A DNA stretch of 30,567 nt. It comes from a virus. The notes under the pieces are model-generated. The model was not told the DNA's origin. It searched no databases and saw only the letters and a program-made list of their open reading frames with translations. Numbering within the stretch: position 1 is the first letter of the stretch; each line of letters begins with the position of its first letter. Positions 6,747-14,156 of the stretch are shown here, one piece after another. The stretch covers positions 1 through 30,567 of the IMG/VR virus record IMGVR_UViG_3300001472_000091; one strand, written 5' to 3'. The position numbers and the translations under genes were made by a program.

Positions 6747-8603
6747 TTAAAATATATCACAGGCTCCACCGCCACATGCAATTTCACCCGACAGATCTGT
6801 CTCATCTGTTATTTCAATAACTAGGTCTAGGTCAACATTTTTGACCAACGAGAGCATCTTTTCATATGTCTCAACGTCACAGTCTTCATAAGGGGCTTGG
6901 ACGTAACTGCCCAAATCCATCGGGAGCACGCTTAGGCCATTGTAGACTCCACGGTTAGTCCACATCCACTCTCCAACAGTTTCCCACTCATCATCTTTGA
7001 TGCTTACTGTAGCTGAGACGTTGTGAGTGTTGTTCCCTTTCTTGTGGCCGGGCTTGATCCACTCACAAGAAACCTTTTTTACTCTCTCGAGCAAATCAAG
7101 TGCTGTTTCGTGGCGCGTTATTGCCCCTTCAGGAGCTTTTTGCGGCACAGATAGGATAGCAGTGTCGTGTGGTCTAAAGCGACAGTCCTCGATGAGCTCA
7201 GGCAGGTTATTGACGAGATACGAATAGATTGCTTCACCCTTTCCAACGCGAAGTCTTCTAATATAATAGTCATTGTGCCAAGCGTGAATTCCGCTTGATG
7301 TACCAAGAGTAAGAGAAGTTGTTCCTGCTGGTTTAACACATGTTTGTCGTGCAGCCTGATTGATACCGGTTTGCATTGCGACTTGACGGTTCATCTTTGA
7401 GATTTCCAAAGAGGCCTCAGTCATGTTTAACTCAAGCACACCGCCAGATGCAATGCCGGTCATTGAGACGCCGATGAGCGCATCTTTCTCGGTTGTACGA
7501 CGCCAGACAGGTCTAAGGTAATGAAAGTCCGTGTAGGACGCCTGAAGCGTTCCTATGAACGATGCTGCACGAGAGCGAGCATTTAACTCGTCTTGGGTGT
7601 TTACATCTGAGACGTTTATCTCAACCAAGTTGCAGAACTGGTTTGGTCTTAAACCAATCTCACAACATGGATTGCATCCCCAATCTTTATCATTGGAAAA
7701 GTAGAATCCGGGCTCTCCTGATCGAGACTCTTCGACACGCTTCCATAGACTCATGAAAGTTGGCTTATCAATTCTATGTCGCATTACGACTACAGAGTTG
7801 TTTGCTCGTCCTCGTTGAGGGTTGAGTTCCCACCATGCCCCTGCTTTTGCCGAGAGCATATCTTCGTCATCAGCACTGAATAGAGATATAAGGGCGGCGC
7901 GGCGAATACCCCCCGCCAAAACCGCATCCGCAATATAGCAGATGATATCATGAACCTCAATAGTAGTGAGTTTGTCACCGTTTTCTTTCGCATCTAAAAT
8001 TCCCTCTATTTTTACTAGACATTCTCTAAGTGGTTGTGGACCGGGTGCCTTACCACCGGATGTAACTAGTCTCGCACCTTTCGGACGGATGTCTGAAAAG
8101 TCAAAACGTAATCGGGATGTGCCTTTAAAGTAAGACATCATTAGAGCCTTCACGGAATCGGCCCAACCTTCGATAGAGTCTCCAACTAGAAACCTACGTG
8201 TTCGTTTTGATGATGGTCTATGTATCTCAGGGAGACTTTCTACGTGATGGTGTTGTACTGAATAGCCGACGCCTGTTCCTCCAAGCAGTAGGAACATGAT
8301 CTCTCCGAACACTCGGGGATCATCTGCAGGTGTGTATGCGCAATTAAAGATGCGGTTTGGAGAAACCTCAATTGGCTTTCCTCCGAACTGCATTGAACGC
8401 ATAGATGGTAAGACCTGCTTGTCGTAGACAAACTTATAGTTCTCACGAATTTCTTGTTCTAAACTGGGAAATTTTTTGATGTGCATTTGCATGTTTCTGG
8501 TAACTAATTCGTCCCAGTTCTCTCGGCGGTGTTCCTTTTCCATGTATCGTGCATACTTCATGTGGACGGTGATGTCCGATAAAATCTTCTTCTCTAAATC
8601 CAT
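6747..8603 (-). CDS. nrdJ: adenosylcobalamin-dependent ribonucleoside-triphosphate reductase (class II)
   Basis: 618 residues, a monomeric class II reductase that turns ribonucleotides into deoxyribonucleotides using coenzyme B12, with no need for a separate NrdB. Visible signatures are PheAsnCysAlaTyrThr (first active-site Cys, residue 88), AsnProCysCysGlu at 311-315 (radical Cys 313 and Glu 315, as NPCGE in the family), the LeuGlyGlyThrGlyValGlyTyr segment at about 106-113, and a C-terminal CysX4Cys pair (610, 615) that would reduce the active site. It is shorter than the Lactobacillus type enzyme (about 740), as in other phage versions. The start follows GGAG. The use of B12 means that host or environment must supply cobalamin. 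Confidence 0.95.
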   Translation of the reverse strand: MDLEKKILSDITVHMKYARYMEKEHRRENWDELVTRNMQMHIKKFPSLEQEIRENYKFVYDKQVLPSMRSMQFGGKPIEVSPNRIFNCAYTPADDPRVFGEIMFLLLGGTGVGYSVQHHHVESLPEIHRPSSKRTRRFLVGDSIEGWADSVKALMMSYFKGTSRLRFDFSDIRPKGARLVTSGGKAPGPQPLRECLVKIEGILDAKENGDKLTTIEVHDIICYIADAVLAGGIRRAALISLFSADDEDMLSAKAGAWWELNPQRGRANNSVVVMRHRIDKPTFMSLWKRVEESRSGEPGFYFSNDKDWGCNPCCEIGLRPNQFCNLVEINVSDVNTQDELNARSRAASFIGTLQASYTDFHYLRPVWRRTTEKDALIGVSMTGIASGGVLELNMTEASLEISKMNRQVAMQTGINQAARQTCVKPAGTTSLTLGTSSGIHAWHNDYYIRRLRVGKGEAIYSYLVNNLPELIEDCRFRPHDTAILSVPQKAPEGAITRHETALDLLERVKKVSCEWIKPGHKKGNNTHNVSATVSIKDDEWETVGEWMWTNRGVYNGLSVLPMDLGSYVQAPYEDCDVETYEKMLSLVKNVDLDLVIEITDETDLSGEIACGGGACDIF

Positions 8604-8627
8604 TACTTACTCCTGTAAATGTTTGTT

Positions 8628-9983
8628 TTATTTTCCTGCTTTCGCATATTTGTCTTTGAGCATTTGCAACGCATCCGACGTTGATTGCATTCTCTCTGCT
8701 GATTCGTCTCTGTCCAATATCTTGATGGTAACGTCAGACCAATCAACGAAAGCATCAAACACAAGGCCATCTGGGCCGTTCCGATTCTTCGCAACGAAAA
8801 GGCGGCCCTTGTTCGCTTGCTTGTCTTGCACAGTTCTCGATAGAGAAAAGATAAAGTCAGCAACGAAACACTTGTTAAACGCTTCAGAGATCGCTTCCAT
8901 AGTGATAACTTCAGCATTGAGACCTCCTCGGTTTGTTTGAGATGCAGTCCAACAAGGGATCTCATAAGACTGAGCAAGCCCACGAAGACCTTCGTAGGTC
9001 TCCTCTAACTCATGACGCTTCTCTCCGGTTGCCCGTGGAGGTCGCAATAAGTCGGCATAGTCAACCAAGATCATATCAGGCTCAATGCCTCTCTTCCGTA
9101 ATTTCTCAATGTGATTTTTGAGAGTTGAAACGGAAGCTGATTTGGTTGGATACTCTTTGATAATTAGAGTACCTTGAAGGTCTTTTACTTTATTGACGAT
9201 TTCTTTTTGTCTCTCTTTGTGTTCCTGAAGTGGTACGTCAGTTATACAGCAATCAAATCGTTGACCAACTGTCGTATCTTTAAGTTCCAAAGTGTAATAA
9301 ACGACAGTCTTGCCTTGCAAGAGAGCCTGTGTGGCCAAGTGAACGAGAACCATTGACTTTCCAGCACCTGTTGGAGCTACAACTACACCAAGTTCTGATT
9401 TGCCAAGGCCGCCCTTAACAATCTCATCCATTCGAGCCCATCCTGTTGAAATAGGATCTCTTGTTACAGATTCAAAACGCTTGAGTAGATCTTTACGGAA
9501 GTCATGACCAAAATTATTATCTGTACCAAGGACGAGTGCATCTTTGATAAGTTTCTCTATTTCCTCAAAGGAGGAAGACTTTAACAACGCTGCTGATTTC
9601 ATCATTGCTTGCTTTAAGACTTGTTTACGACAGAAATCAATAGATTTGTCCTTGATGAAATCAAGTTCTTCTACTCCGTCAGATGTATGAATACGAGCGT
9701 AGAACTCTCTCACATCTTTTTGCGTAGCTTTATCATGGTGATTTAATTCTGTTCGCAACAAAGTCATCATCACTTCGTTATTTGGATGAGTATTATATTT
9801 GTTGCGATAGTTAATCAATGTTTGTGCGAAAATTTGCAAATACTTCTTTTCAAAGAAGGTGATATCTAAAACTTCCGTAATTTGATCGAAAAATGGTCGA
9901 TCCTCCAACATGAGTTGGCATAAGTTTTCTTGAAAGTTTTTTCCGAAACGCATAAAGGTTTCGCTCTTGTTAAATTCGTTCAT
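8628..9983 (-). CDS. replicative DNA helicase, DnaB/gp41-like
   Basis: 451 residues. The hexameric helicase would unwind DNA at the phage fork. A helical N-terminal domain (about 1-160) is followed by the RecA-type motor: Walker A AlaProThrGlyAlaGlyLysSer at 203-210, a TyrThrLeuGlu motif at about 230-233, Walker B IleLeuValAspTyrAla at about 306-311, a Ser-Gln-Thr-Asn sensor near 347-350, and an AlaLysAsnArgAsnGlyProAspGly segment near 400 that carries the arginine-finger region. The start ATG 9983 has GGAGGACAA just before it. It is the first gene after the promoter at 10014-10042 and is followed 24 bases later by nrdJ. No matching primase gene is present in the window. Confidence 0.93.
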   Translation of the reverse strand: MNEFNKSETFMRFGKNFQENLCQLMLEDRPFFDQITEVLDITFFEKKYLQIFAQTLINYRNKYNTHPNNEVMMTLLRTELNHHDKATQKDVREFYARIHTSDGVEELDFIKDKSIDFCRKQVLKQAMMKSAALLKSSSFEEIEKLIKDALVLGTDNNFGHDFRKDLLKRFESVTRDPISTGWARMDEIVKGGLGKSELGVVVAPTGAGKSMVLVHLATQALLQGKTVVYYTLELKDTTVGQRFDCCITDVPLQEHKERQKEIVNKVKDLQGTLIIKEYPTKSASVSTLKNHIEKLRKRGIEPDMILVDYADLLRPPRATGEKRHELEETYEGLRGLAQSYEIPCWTASQTNRGGLNAEVITMEAISEAFNKCFVADFIFSLSRTVQDKQANKGRLFVAKNRNGPDGLVFDAFVDWSDVTIKILDRDESAERMQSTSDALQMLKDKYAKAGK

Positions 9984-10013
9984 TTGTCCTCCCAGACTTT
10001 TATCGGTTATATA

Positions 10014-10042
10014 ATTATAACCTATAACGGTTCACTTGTCAA
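10014..10042 (-). promoter_or_regulatory. sigma70-type phage promoter, helicase unit
   Basis: Minus-strand TTGACA (10042-10037), 17 bp, TATAAT (10019-10014): both boxes are perfect consensus. This copy lacks the ACATGT in the spacer that most of the other seven have, but keeps ACTTGACAAG. It lies between the exonuclease stop and the helicase start. Confidence 0.9.
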
Positions 10043-10048
10043 GTTTTT

Positions 10049-10999
10049 TCACTTATTTATTCTTCGAAACACCAACTGCAAGTCTGTGAAGTTGAGATGG
10101 CCGGCATCATCAACAAAGAGCATTTGTGTGAACTTTATTTTATTGAATGTTGGTTCGAAGTCATTGATTGCTTTTTTGATGATCTCTCGATTCATCGGCC
10201 TGATGTTTGGGAATTGTAATTGCATGATCGCATAGTTGTCTTTGATTAACTGCTCATCCTTTTGAATGTTCTCGTGGATCTTAAGCTTTTTTCCGACCAT
10301 CACACAGTCCTTTACAATATCTCCGACTTCATATTCGTCCTCTCTGATGAGATAGGGGAACCGCTTCGCAATAGTCTTAAGACCTGCTCCTTTGATCCCC
10401 GGTAAATTGTCCGACGAATCGCCAGCGATGGCTCGTGCTAATGCGAAGTTCTTTGGGTGAATCTTGAATTGTTCTACGACAGTTTGTTCAGTTACAATTT
10501 TTTTCTGAATTGGTCGGTAAATTTGAACATCATCTCGACATAATTGAAAAAAGTCTTTGTCACTTGATATGATTGTCTTTTTCCAACCGGCATACTTTGG
10601 ATGATTAATTACTAACGCAATAATATCATCCGCTTCCGTAAAGTCTGCAACAAGTTGGATCACAGGCATTTCATTTAGATATTCCATAAGTCTAATTTGC
10701 TGATATCCTTTATTGGCCTCTTCTTTGTCTTCAGGTATATCTATCATTCTTCGGTTGAATCTCACCGGTTTTCTTCCGCCTTTGTAGTTCTTGTTCATCG
10801 AACGTCGTCTCTGAGAGCCTTCATGGCCATCCCAGGCTATTATAACCTCATCAGCAGTAAAGTCCCTAGCTACCTTCTGAAGGCTCTTTAAGAAGCCTAT
10901 GGTGCCCCCGATGGGCATACCATTTTTGTCCAGCTGTGGGCTTATTACATAGCTACGCAAAAACATGTTCAGCGCATCGATTATTATTACATTTTTCAT
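10049..10999 (-). CDS. 5'-3' exonuclease / RNase H, FEN family
   Basis: 316 residues, the size of T4 RNase H. Such enzymes remove RNA primers and 5' flaps during lagging-strand synthesis. The acidic metal-binding residues are in place: Asp8 in ValIleIleIleAspAla, Asp57 in IleAlaTrpAspGly, GluAlaAspAsp at 122-125, SerSerAspLysAspPhe at 145-150, and GlyAspSerSerAspAsnLeuProGly at 193-201, which leads into the helix-3-turn-helix (GIKGAG) used to grip DNA. An Arg-rich arch region lies at about 64-84. The start ATG 10999 overlaps the stop of the AlaRS-like gene (ATGA) and shares its GGAGG ribosome site, so the two are on one mRNA. Confidence 0.94.
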   Translation of the reverse strand: MKNVIIIDALNMFLRSYVISPQLDKNGMPIGGTIGFLKSLQKVARDFTADEVIIAWDGHEGSQRRRSMNKNYKGGRKPVRFNRRMIDIPEDKEEANKGYQQIRLMEYLNEMPVIQLVADFTEADDIIALVINHPKYAGWKKTIISSDKDFFQLCRDDVQIYRPIQKKIVTEQTVVEQFKIHPKNFALARAIAGDSSDNLPGIKGAGLKTIAKRFPYLIREDEYEVGDIVKDCVMVGKKLKIHENIQKDEQLIKDNYAIMQLQFPNIRPMNREIIKKAINDFEPTFNKIKFTQMLFVDDAGHLNFTDLQLVFRRINK

Positions 11000-11859
11000 T
11001 TGTCCTCCAGACTTTTTATGAAATCAATATCTATTCCCATGGTGTCGAACCACCACTCGTTGGACTTGTCTTTAAACTTGGGTTTGTCCTTGTTTCTATT
11101 GTAGTTTTCTACAACCTTGTCTTGTCTCTTCTTCTCCTTAAGGTAGTGTTCATTATCCCAATCTGAACCCAATCTGTAGAGTTCCCTGAGAAGCTTGCGA
11201 AACACATAACCTTGCTCCTTGTTGCTTGGGTAATAACCAGAGTAAAGAAGCTTCTCGCATGCTTGGATTAGGATCTCTTCCCTTGTCTCTTCGTTATCTC
11301 CATTGACGAACATGTTAAGTCTTTGAAGACCAAATCCGACGTCAATGCACGTTCCAAGTGGGTTTACGATGTTTCCAATCTCGACGTCGTCCTTGAAGAA
11401 CTCTGTGCAGTAGCCACCAATTTGTCCATCGGTCCACTTGCACTCTTCATCTGGTCTGACTTCTACATCATAGTTTTCGTAAAGGCTTTTCCAATCCTCC
11501 ATCTTATCCGGATGGATGGTAACGTAATCTACTTTGATCCCTAGGGTGTCTTCGACGAACTCCATCCAAAAGTCAACTGACTGCTGAACCGTAAGAGTCC
11601 TGAAAGAGAATAACCCTATCATATCAAAATAAAGATAGTGTGTTCCATCACCTATCTCCTCAAGGTCATTGAGTCTTATGCATGACTGCACGTTTGCTAG
11701 TGTTCCCGTCTCTTCCGACTTAAACCTCTCTTTGAATTGCTGCATTCCTGCAGGGCAAAACAATGTTGTATTGTCGTAAGGCCGGACATTGTCGTCCAAT
11801 TGGAATTGAACTCCTTTGCTAGCACAAAAATTTCTATATAAATCAATTATATCTATCAT
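10996..11859 (-). CDS. stand-alone alanyl-tRNA synthetase-like catalytic domain
   Basis: 287 residues from ATG 11859 (GGAGG 8 bases upstream; the frame stays open upstream but has no better start). It follows the class II catalytic core of AlaRS in order: PheCysProAlaGlyMetGlnGlnPheLys at 34-43, SerCysIleArgLeuAsnAspLeuGlu at 59-67, PheAspMetIleGlyLeuPheSerPhe at 78-86 (family: FEMLGNFSF), GlyGlnIleGlyGlyTyrCysThrGlu at 145-153 (family: GPCGPCxE), and AspValGlyPheGlyLeuGlnArgLeu at 173-181 (family: DTGxGLERL). Substitutions are present in several of these. The editing and C-Ala domains (AlaRS is about 875 residues) are absent. It could charge tRNA weakly, or activate an amino acid for another acceptor. 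Driven by the promoter at 11879-11907. Confidence 0.8.
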   Translation of the reverse strand: MIDIIDLYRNFCASKGVQFQLDDNVRPYDNTTLFCPAGMQQFKERFKSEETGTLANVQSCIRLNDLEEIGDGTHYLYFDMIGLFSFRTLTVQQSVDFWMEFVEDTLGIKVDYVTIHPDKMEDWKSLYENYDVEVRPDEECKWTDGQIGGYCTEFFKDDVEIGNIVNPLGTCIDVGFGLQRLNMFVNGDNEETREEILIQACEKLLYSGYYPSNKEQGYVFRKLLRELYRLGSDWDNEHYLKEKKRQDKVVENYNRNKDKPKFKDKSNEWWFDTMGIDIDFIKSLEDK

Positions 11860-11878
11860 AATATGTCCTCCGTATGAT

Positions 11879-11907
11879 AATATAACATGTCTAAGGCGAC
11901 GTGTCAA
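11879..11907 (-). promoter_or_regulatory. sigma70-type phage promoter, AlaRS-like/exonuclease unit
   Basis: Minus-strand TTGACA (11907-11902), 17 bp, TATATT (11884-11879), with ACATGT next to the -10 box. It lies directly behind the UUCG terminator at 11920-11952 and about 20 bases before the AlaRS-like ATG. Confidence 0.9.
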
Positions 11908-11919
11908 GTAAAAAGGGTA

Positions 11920-11952
11920 AAAAAAAACCCCAACTCCGAAGAGAAGGGGTTT
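11920..11952 (-). terminator. rho-independent terminator with UUCG loop
   Basis: On the minus strand the RNA folds AAACCCC...GGGGUUU with an inner CUC-UUCG-GAG helix, followed by a run of U. It closes the 173-residue gene unit just before the next promoter. A nearly identical copy exists at 12565-12596. Confidence 0.9.
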
Positions 11953-12000
11953 ATGAGTAACTTCATCGGTGTCAAAGTCCCTAGCAACCTTCTGTTGGTT

Positions 12001-12522
12001 TCATTTTCTTACACCAATTAATTCTTTAATTGCTTCCACTATCATTTGTTTTAGTTTTGCTTCTGTGAGTTGAAATAAATTGTTCTCTTGCAGGTCTTTT
12101 CTTCTTTTCATTTTATCTTTTAGTTGTTTAATAAATTTATCAATTCTTCTCAAGATTTTTTCTCCATTACGGGCGTGGTTGGATAGCGCACCTGTGATCG
12201 CTGGGATCGTTCTAGGAATACCAGGCCCTCTATGAAAGTCGCCAACACTAAAGATAGGTGTTGGATTGGGATCATAATATTTTTCATTTGGATGGCTGAG
12301 TTGGATGCCCGGCACCCAGCTGTGGAAAATCCTAACTGCTATGTTTTTTCGTTCGTCTCGTGCTTTTTGCATAGCGGCGTCTAGTTCATCAACTCTTTGG
12401 TAGTAGTCCGGTCCTGGATTTTGGGACATGTTTGCCCATTCTTCGTAGACTTGTCTTACCACCTCTCTGTTTTCTTCAAGATCCATGATTGCTTGTTCAA
12501 TAACTTGTCTTTTTGGGTTCAT
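12001..12522 (-). CDS. hypothetical phage protein with C-terminal LTxxxLxxMI motif
   Basis: 173 residues, not recognised. The N-terminal half is a charged helical region (about 1-65). The middle is Pro/Gly rich with a GlyAspPheHisArgGlyProGlyIleProArgThr segment near 94-105, followed by a basic helix (RRIDKFIKQLKDKMKRRKD) at about 125-143. The last 22 residues, LeuPheGlnLeuThrGluAlaLysLeuLysGlnMetIleValGluAla..., resemble the N-terminal leader motif of the genes at 1-1153 and 5354-6157, but placed at the other end and without Leu-X-Glu. The start ATG 12522 follows GGAGAAC. It is bracketed by two near-identical terminators, and no promoter is visible in the 42 bases upstream, so it may depend on read-through. 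Confidence 0.7.
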   Translation of the reverse strand: MNPKRQVIEQAIMDLEENREVVRQVYEEWANMSQNPGPDYYQRVDELDAAMQKARDERKNIAVRIFHSWVPGIQLSHPNEKYYDPNPTPIFSVGDFHRGPGIPRTIPAITGALSNHARNGEKILRRIDKFIKQLKDKMKRRKDLQENNLFQLTEAKLKQMIVEAIKELIGVRK

Positions 12523-12564
12523 CGCGAGTTCTCCATTGATGATATTAAATAGTGCTTTAAAAAC

Positions 12565-12596
12565 AAAAAAAACCCCAACTCCGAAGAGAAGGGGTT
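12565..12596 (-). terminator. rho-independent terminator with UUCG loop, second copy
   Basis: Same fold as 11920-11952: AACCCC...GGGGUU stem, inner CUC-UUCG-GAG, then eight U on the minus strand. It follows the recA/uvsX stop by 19 bases. Confidence 0.9.
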
Positions 12597-12614
12597 CATG
12601 AGTAACTTCGGGAT

Positions 12615-13721
12615 CTAACCTTCTTCGTCCTCACCTTCAAGTCCAAAGTTCTTGCCTTCAGACTCAAATTTTCTTATGATTTCCTCATCCATGATGTCAA
12701 GCACAACAGAACGAAACTCTGGTTCTTGCAACTTGTTGATCCATTGCGACTTCTGGAATTTGAATTCCTTTCCATTCGCGTCATAAATCTTGTTCCAAGC
12801 TCCCGGCTTAAAGCGATCAGAACCTGAGACCCTTAGTGCTTCCAACCACGATTCTTCATCTTGAATTCCGACCGTATTTCCCCACAAGATCTTAAAGCCA
12901 CATGTGCGCCCCTCAGATCCGAAGCGAGACTTCTCAACCTTAACTTTTACCTCAGAGCCAATGCGAACACCGGTTCCATTAGTTACATAAGAAGCCTTCG
13001 CTTTTCGCTTTGTTAACCAAATGCGTAGCGAACAGAAATAACCGATTGCCTTACCGCCTGGAGCAATGTAGGGCGTGGTCATTGCCTCAGCAATGTTTGA
13101 AGTTATGTTGGTCTTAAGCTGATTAATCAACAACATTGTGCATTGGTGATCTGCTAACGGAATAATCAATTTAGGAAATGCTTTCGCAAAAATCCTTGGT
13201 TTCACGGCCATTGTTGACTGGGGATTAAAATCACTTTCCAACTCTTTCTCGGAAGAGGTAGCTGCGATTGAGTCCCAAATAAACAAAAATTTTGTCTCCG
13301 AATACTCCGTCATCAGGTCTTCAATTGTCTCAAGAACTTTCTCGACGGAAACTCCCTGAACATACATGAAGAGGTTTTCAATATCAACGCCAGAACTCAA
13401 TAGGAATGCCGGGTCAATAGCAGACTCCGCATCAAAGTAAATGACAAAATGGCCTTTCTTTTGTGCTTGCGCAGCAATTTGACAAGCCATGTAAGATTTG
13501 CCTGCTGATGATAAGCCGGCGATCTCAGTGGCTTTCCCAACGGGAATTCCAGCCATCTTACCTCGACAGATAATAGAGTCCAACCAGCGTGAACCAGTTG
13601 GAATCCATTCTGTGACAGCAGTAGGATTGTCTTCACTAAGGTTGTGTGCTATGTTCAGTCCAACTTTTTTATTGATGAACTTCTTCATAGAACTAATGTC
13701 AATCTTACCTGCTTTGGTCAT
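12615..13721 (-). CDS. RecA/UvsX-like recombinase
   Basis: 368 residues. It would form filaments on ssDNA and carry out strand exchange, driving repair and recombination-dependent replication. Walker A GlyLeuSerSerAlaGlyLysSer is at 69-76, a TyrPheAspAlaGluSer motif at about 94-99, Walker B PheLeuPheIleTrpAspSer at about 145-151, and a LeuIleAsnGlnLeuLys segment (L2-side Gln) near 197-202. An IleAlaProGlyGlyLysAlaIle segment near 217-224 fits the DNA-contacting region. The C-terminus is acidic (GluGlyGluAspGluGluGly), as in RecA regulators. The start ATG overlaps the stop of the preceding lipoprotein gene by one base (TAATG), which places it in the clpP-lipoprotein-lipoprotein-recA operon. 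Confidence 0.93.
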   Translation of the reverse strand: MTKAGKIDISSMKKFINKKVGLNIAHNLSEDNPTAVTEWIPTGSRWLDSIICRGKMAGIPVGKATEIAGLSSAGKSYMACQIAAQAQKKGHFVIYFDAESAIDPAFLLSSGVDIENLFMYVQGVSVEKVLETIEDLMTEYSETKFLFIWDSIAATSSEKELESDFNPQSTMAVKPRIFAKAFPKLIIPLADHQCTMLLINQLKTNITSNIAEAMTTPYIAPGGKAIGYFCSLRIWLTKRKAKASYVTNGTGVRIGSEVKVKVEKSRFGSEGRTCGFKILWGNTVGIQDEESWLEALRVSGSDRFKPGAWNKIYDANGKEFKFQKSQWINKLQEPEFRSVVLDIMDEEIIRKFESEGKNFGLEGEDEEG

Positions 13722-13915
13722 TACTCTTCACCTTCTTCAGAGCCTTCTTCGGTCTCCTCAGTCTCTTCTTCAGTTTCCTCTTCGGAACCTTCGGATGCCG
13801 TGTCTTCTACTTCTTCAGCAGTTTCTTCGGTTGTCTCTTCAGCATCTACTGCTGTATCTTGTTCTTCTTCTTTGTCGCCACAGGCCAAGAACATTGTTAT
13901 TAATAAACTAATCAT
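13721..13915 (-). CDS. small acidic lipoprotein
   Basis: 64 residues. The N-terminus MetIleSerLeuLeuIleThrMetPheLeuAlaCysGlyAspLys is a very short signal peptide ending in a Leu-Ala-Cys lipobox (Cys12), so a lipidated mature protein of about 53 residues is predicted. The mature part is nearly all Glu, Thr, Asp, Ser and Ala and must be disordered. AAGGAG lies 6 bases before ATG 13915. It is the second of two tandem genes of the same plan and may be a paralogue of the first. Phage lipoproteins such as T5 Llp block receptors against superinfection; that role here is inference only. Confidence 0.75.
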   Translation of the reverse strand: MISLLITMFLACGDKEEEQDTAVDAEETTEETAEEVEDTASEGSEEETEEETEETEEGSEEGEE

Positions 13916-14156
13916 TTGTTACTCCTTCGTTTGTATTAGTAGTTTTGGTTGAAGTCGAAGTGACTTCTGTTTTAGGTTGCTCAAGTGTGATAGCATTAAC
14001 ATCTTTAGCAACTTCGACTGTAACGTCTGCAGTTTTTTCATTAGTTGTCTCCTTCGTTTCTATTGTAGCAACTTCGGCTGCTGTAGTTGTGGAGTCTACA
14101 TTGTTTGTGACTTCCTTCTCTCCGCAAGCAAAGAGCATTGTTAGTAGTAACATCAT
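13908..14156 (-). CDS. small lipoprotein, Thr/Val/Glu-rich
   Basis: 82 residues. MetMetLeuLeuLeuThrMetLeuPheAlaCysGlyGluLys gives an 11-residue signal core with a Leu-Phe-Ala-Cys lipobox (Cys11). The mature chain is low complexity, rich in Thr, Val, Glu and Asn, with repeated ThrGluThr/ValGluVal pieces and no predicted fold. AAAGGAGG lies just before the double ATG at 14156; the start overlaps the clpP stop by 4 bases and the stop overlaps the next lipoprotein by 8. The missing positive charge in the signal n-region is unusual, yet both tandem genes keep the Ala-Cys-Gly-(Glu/Asp)-Lys junction, which argues that lipidation is selected. Confidence 0.75.
   Translation of the reverse strand: MMLLLTMLFACGEKEVTNNVDSTTTAAEVATIETKETTNEKTADVTVEVAKDVNAITLEQPKTEVTSTSTKTTNTNEGVTND

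Noticed and set aside
8476-8983. Frames on both strands around the nrdJ start and helicase C-terminus
   Set aside because: They overlap two genes with clear catalytic motifs and have no support of their own.
10996-11907. Longer version of the AlaRS-like protein starting inside the promoter
   Set aside because: The extra 16 codons would need transcription starting upstream of the -35 box; ATG 11859 has a strong GGAGG.
13644-13952. Ser/Val-rich plus-strand frame opposite the lipoprotein genes
   Set aside because: It is the antisense of the Glu/Thr-rich lipoprotein codons; low-complexity codons open the other strand.
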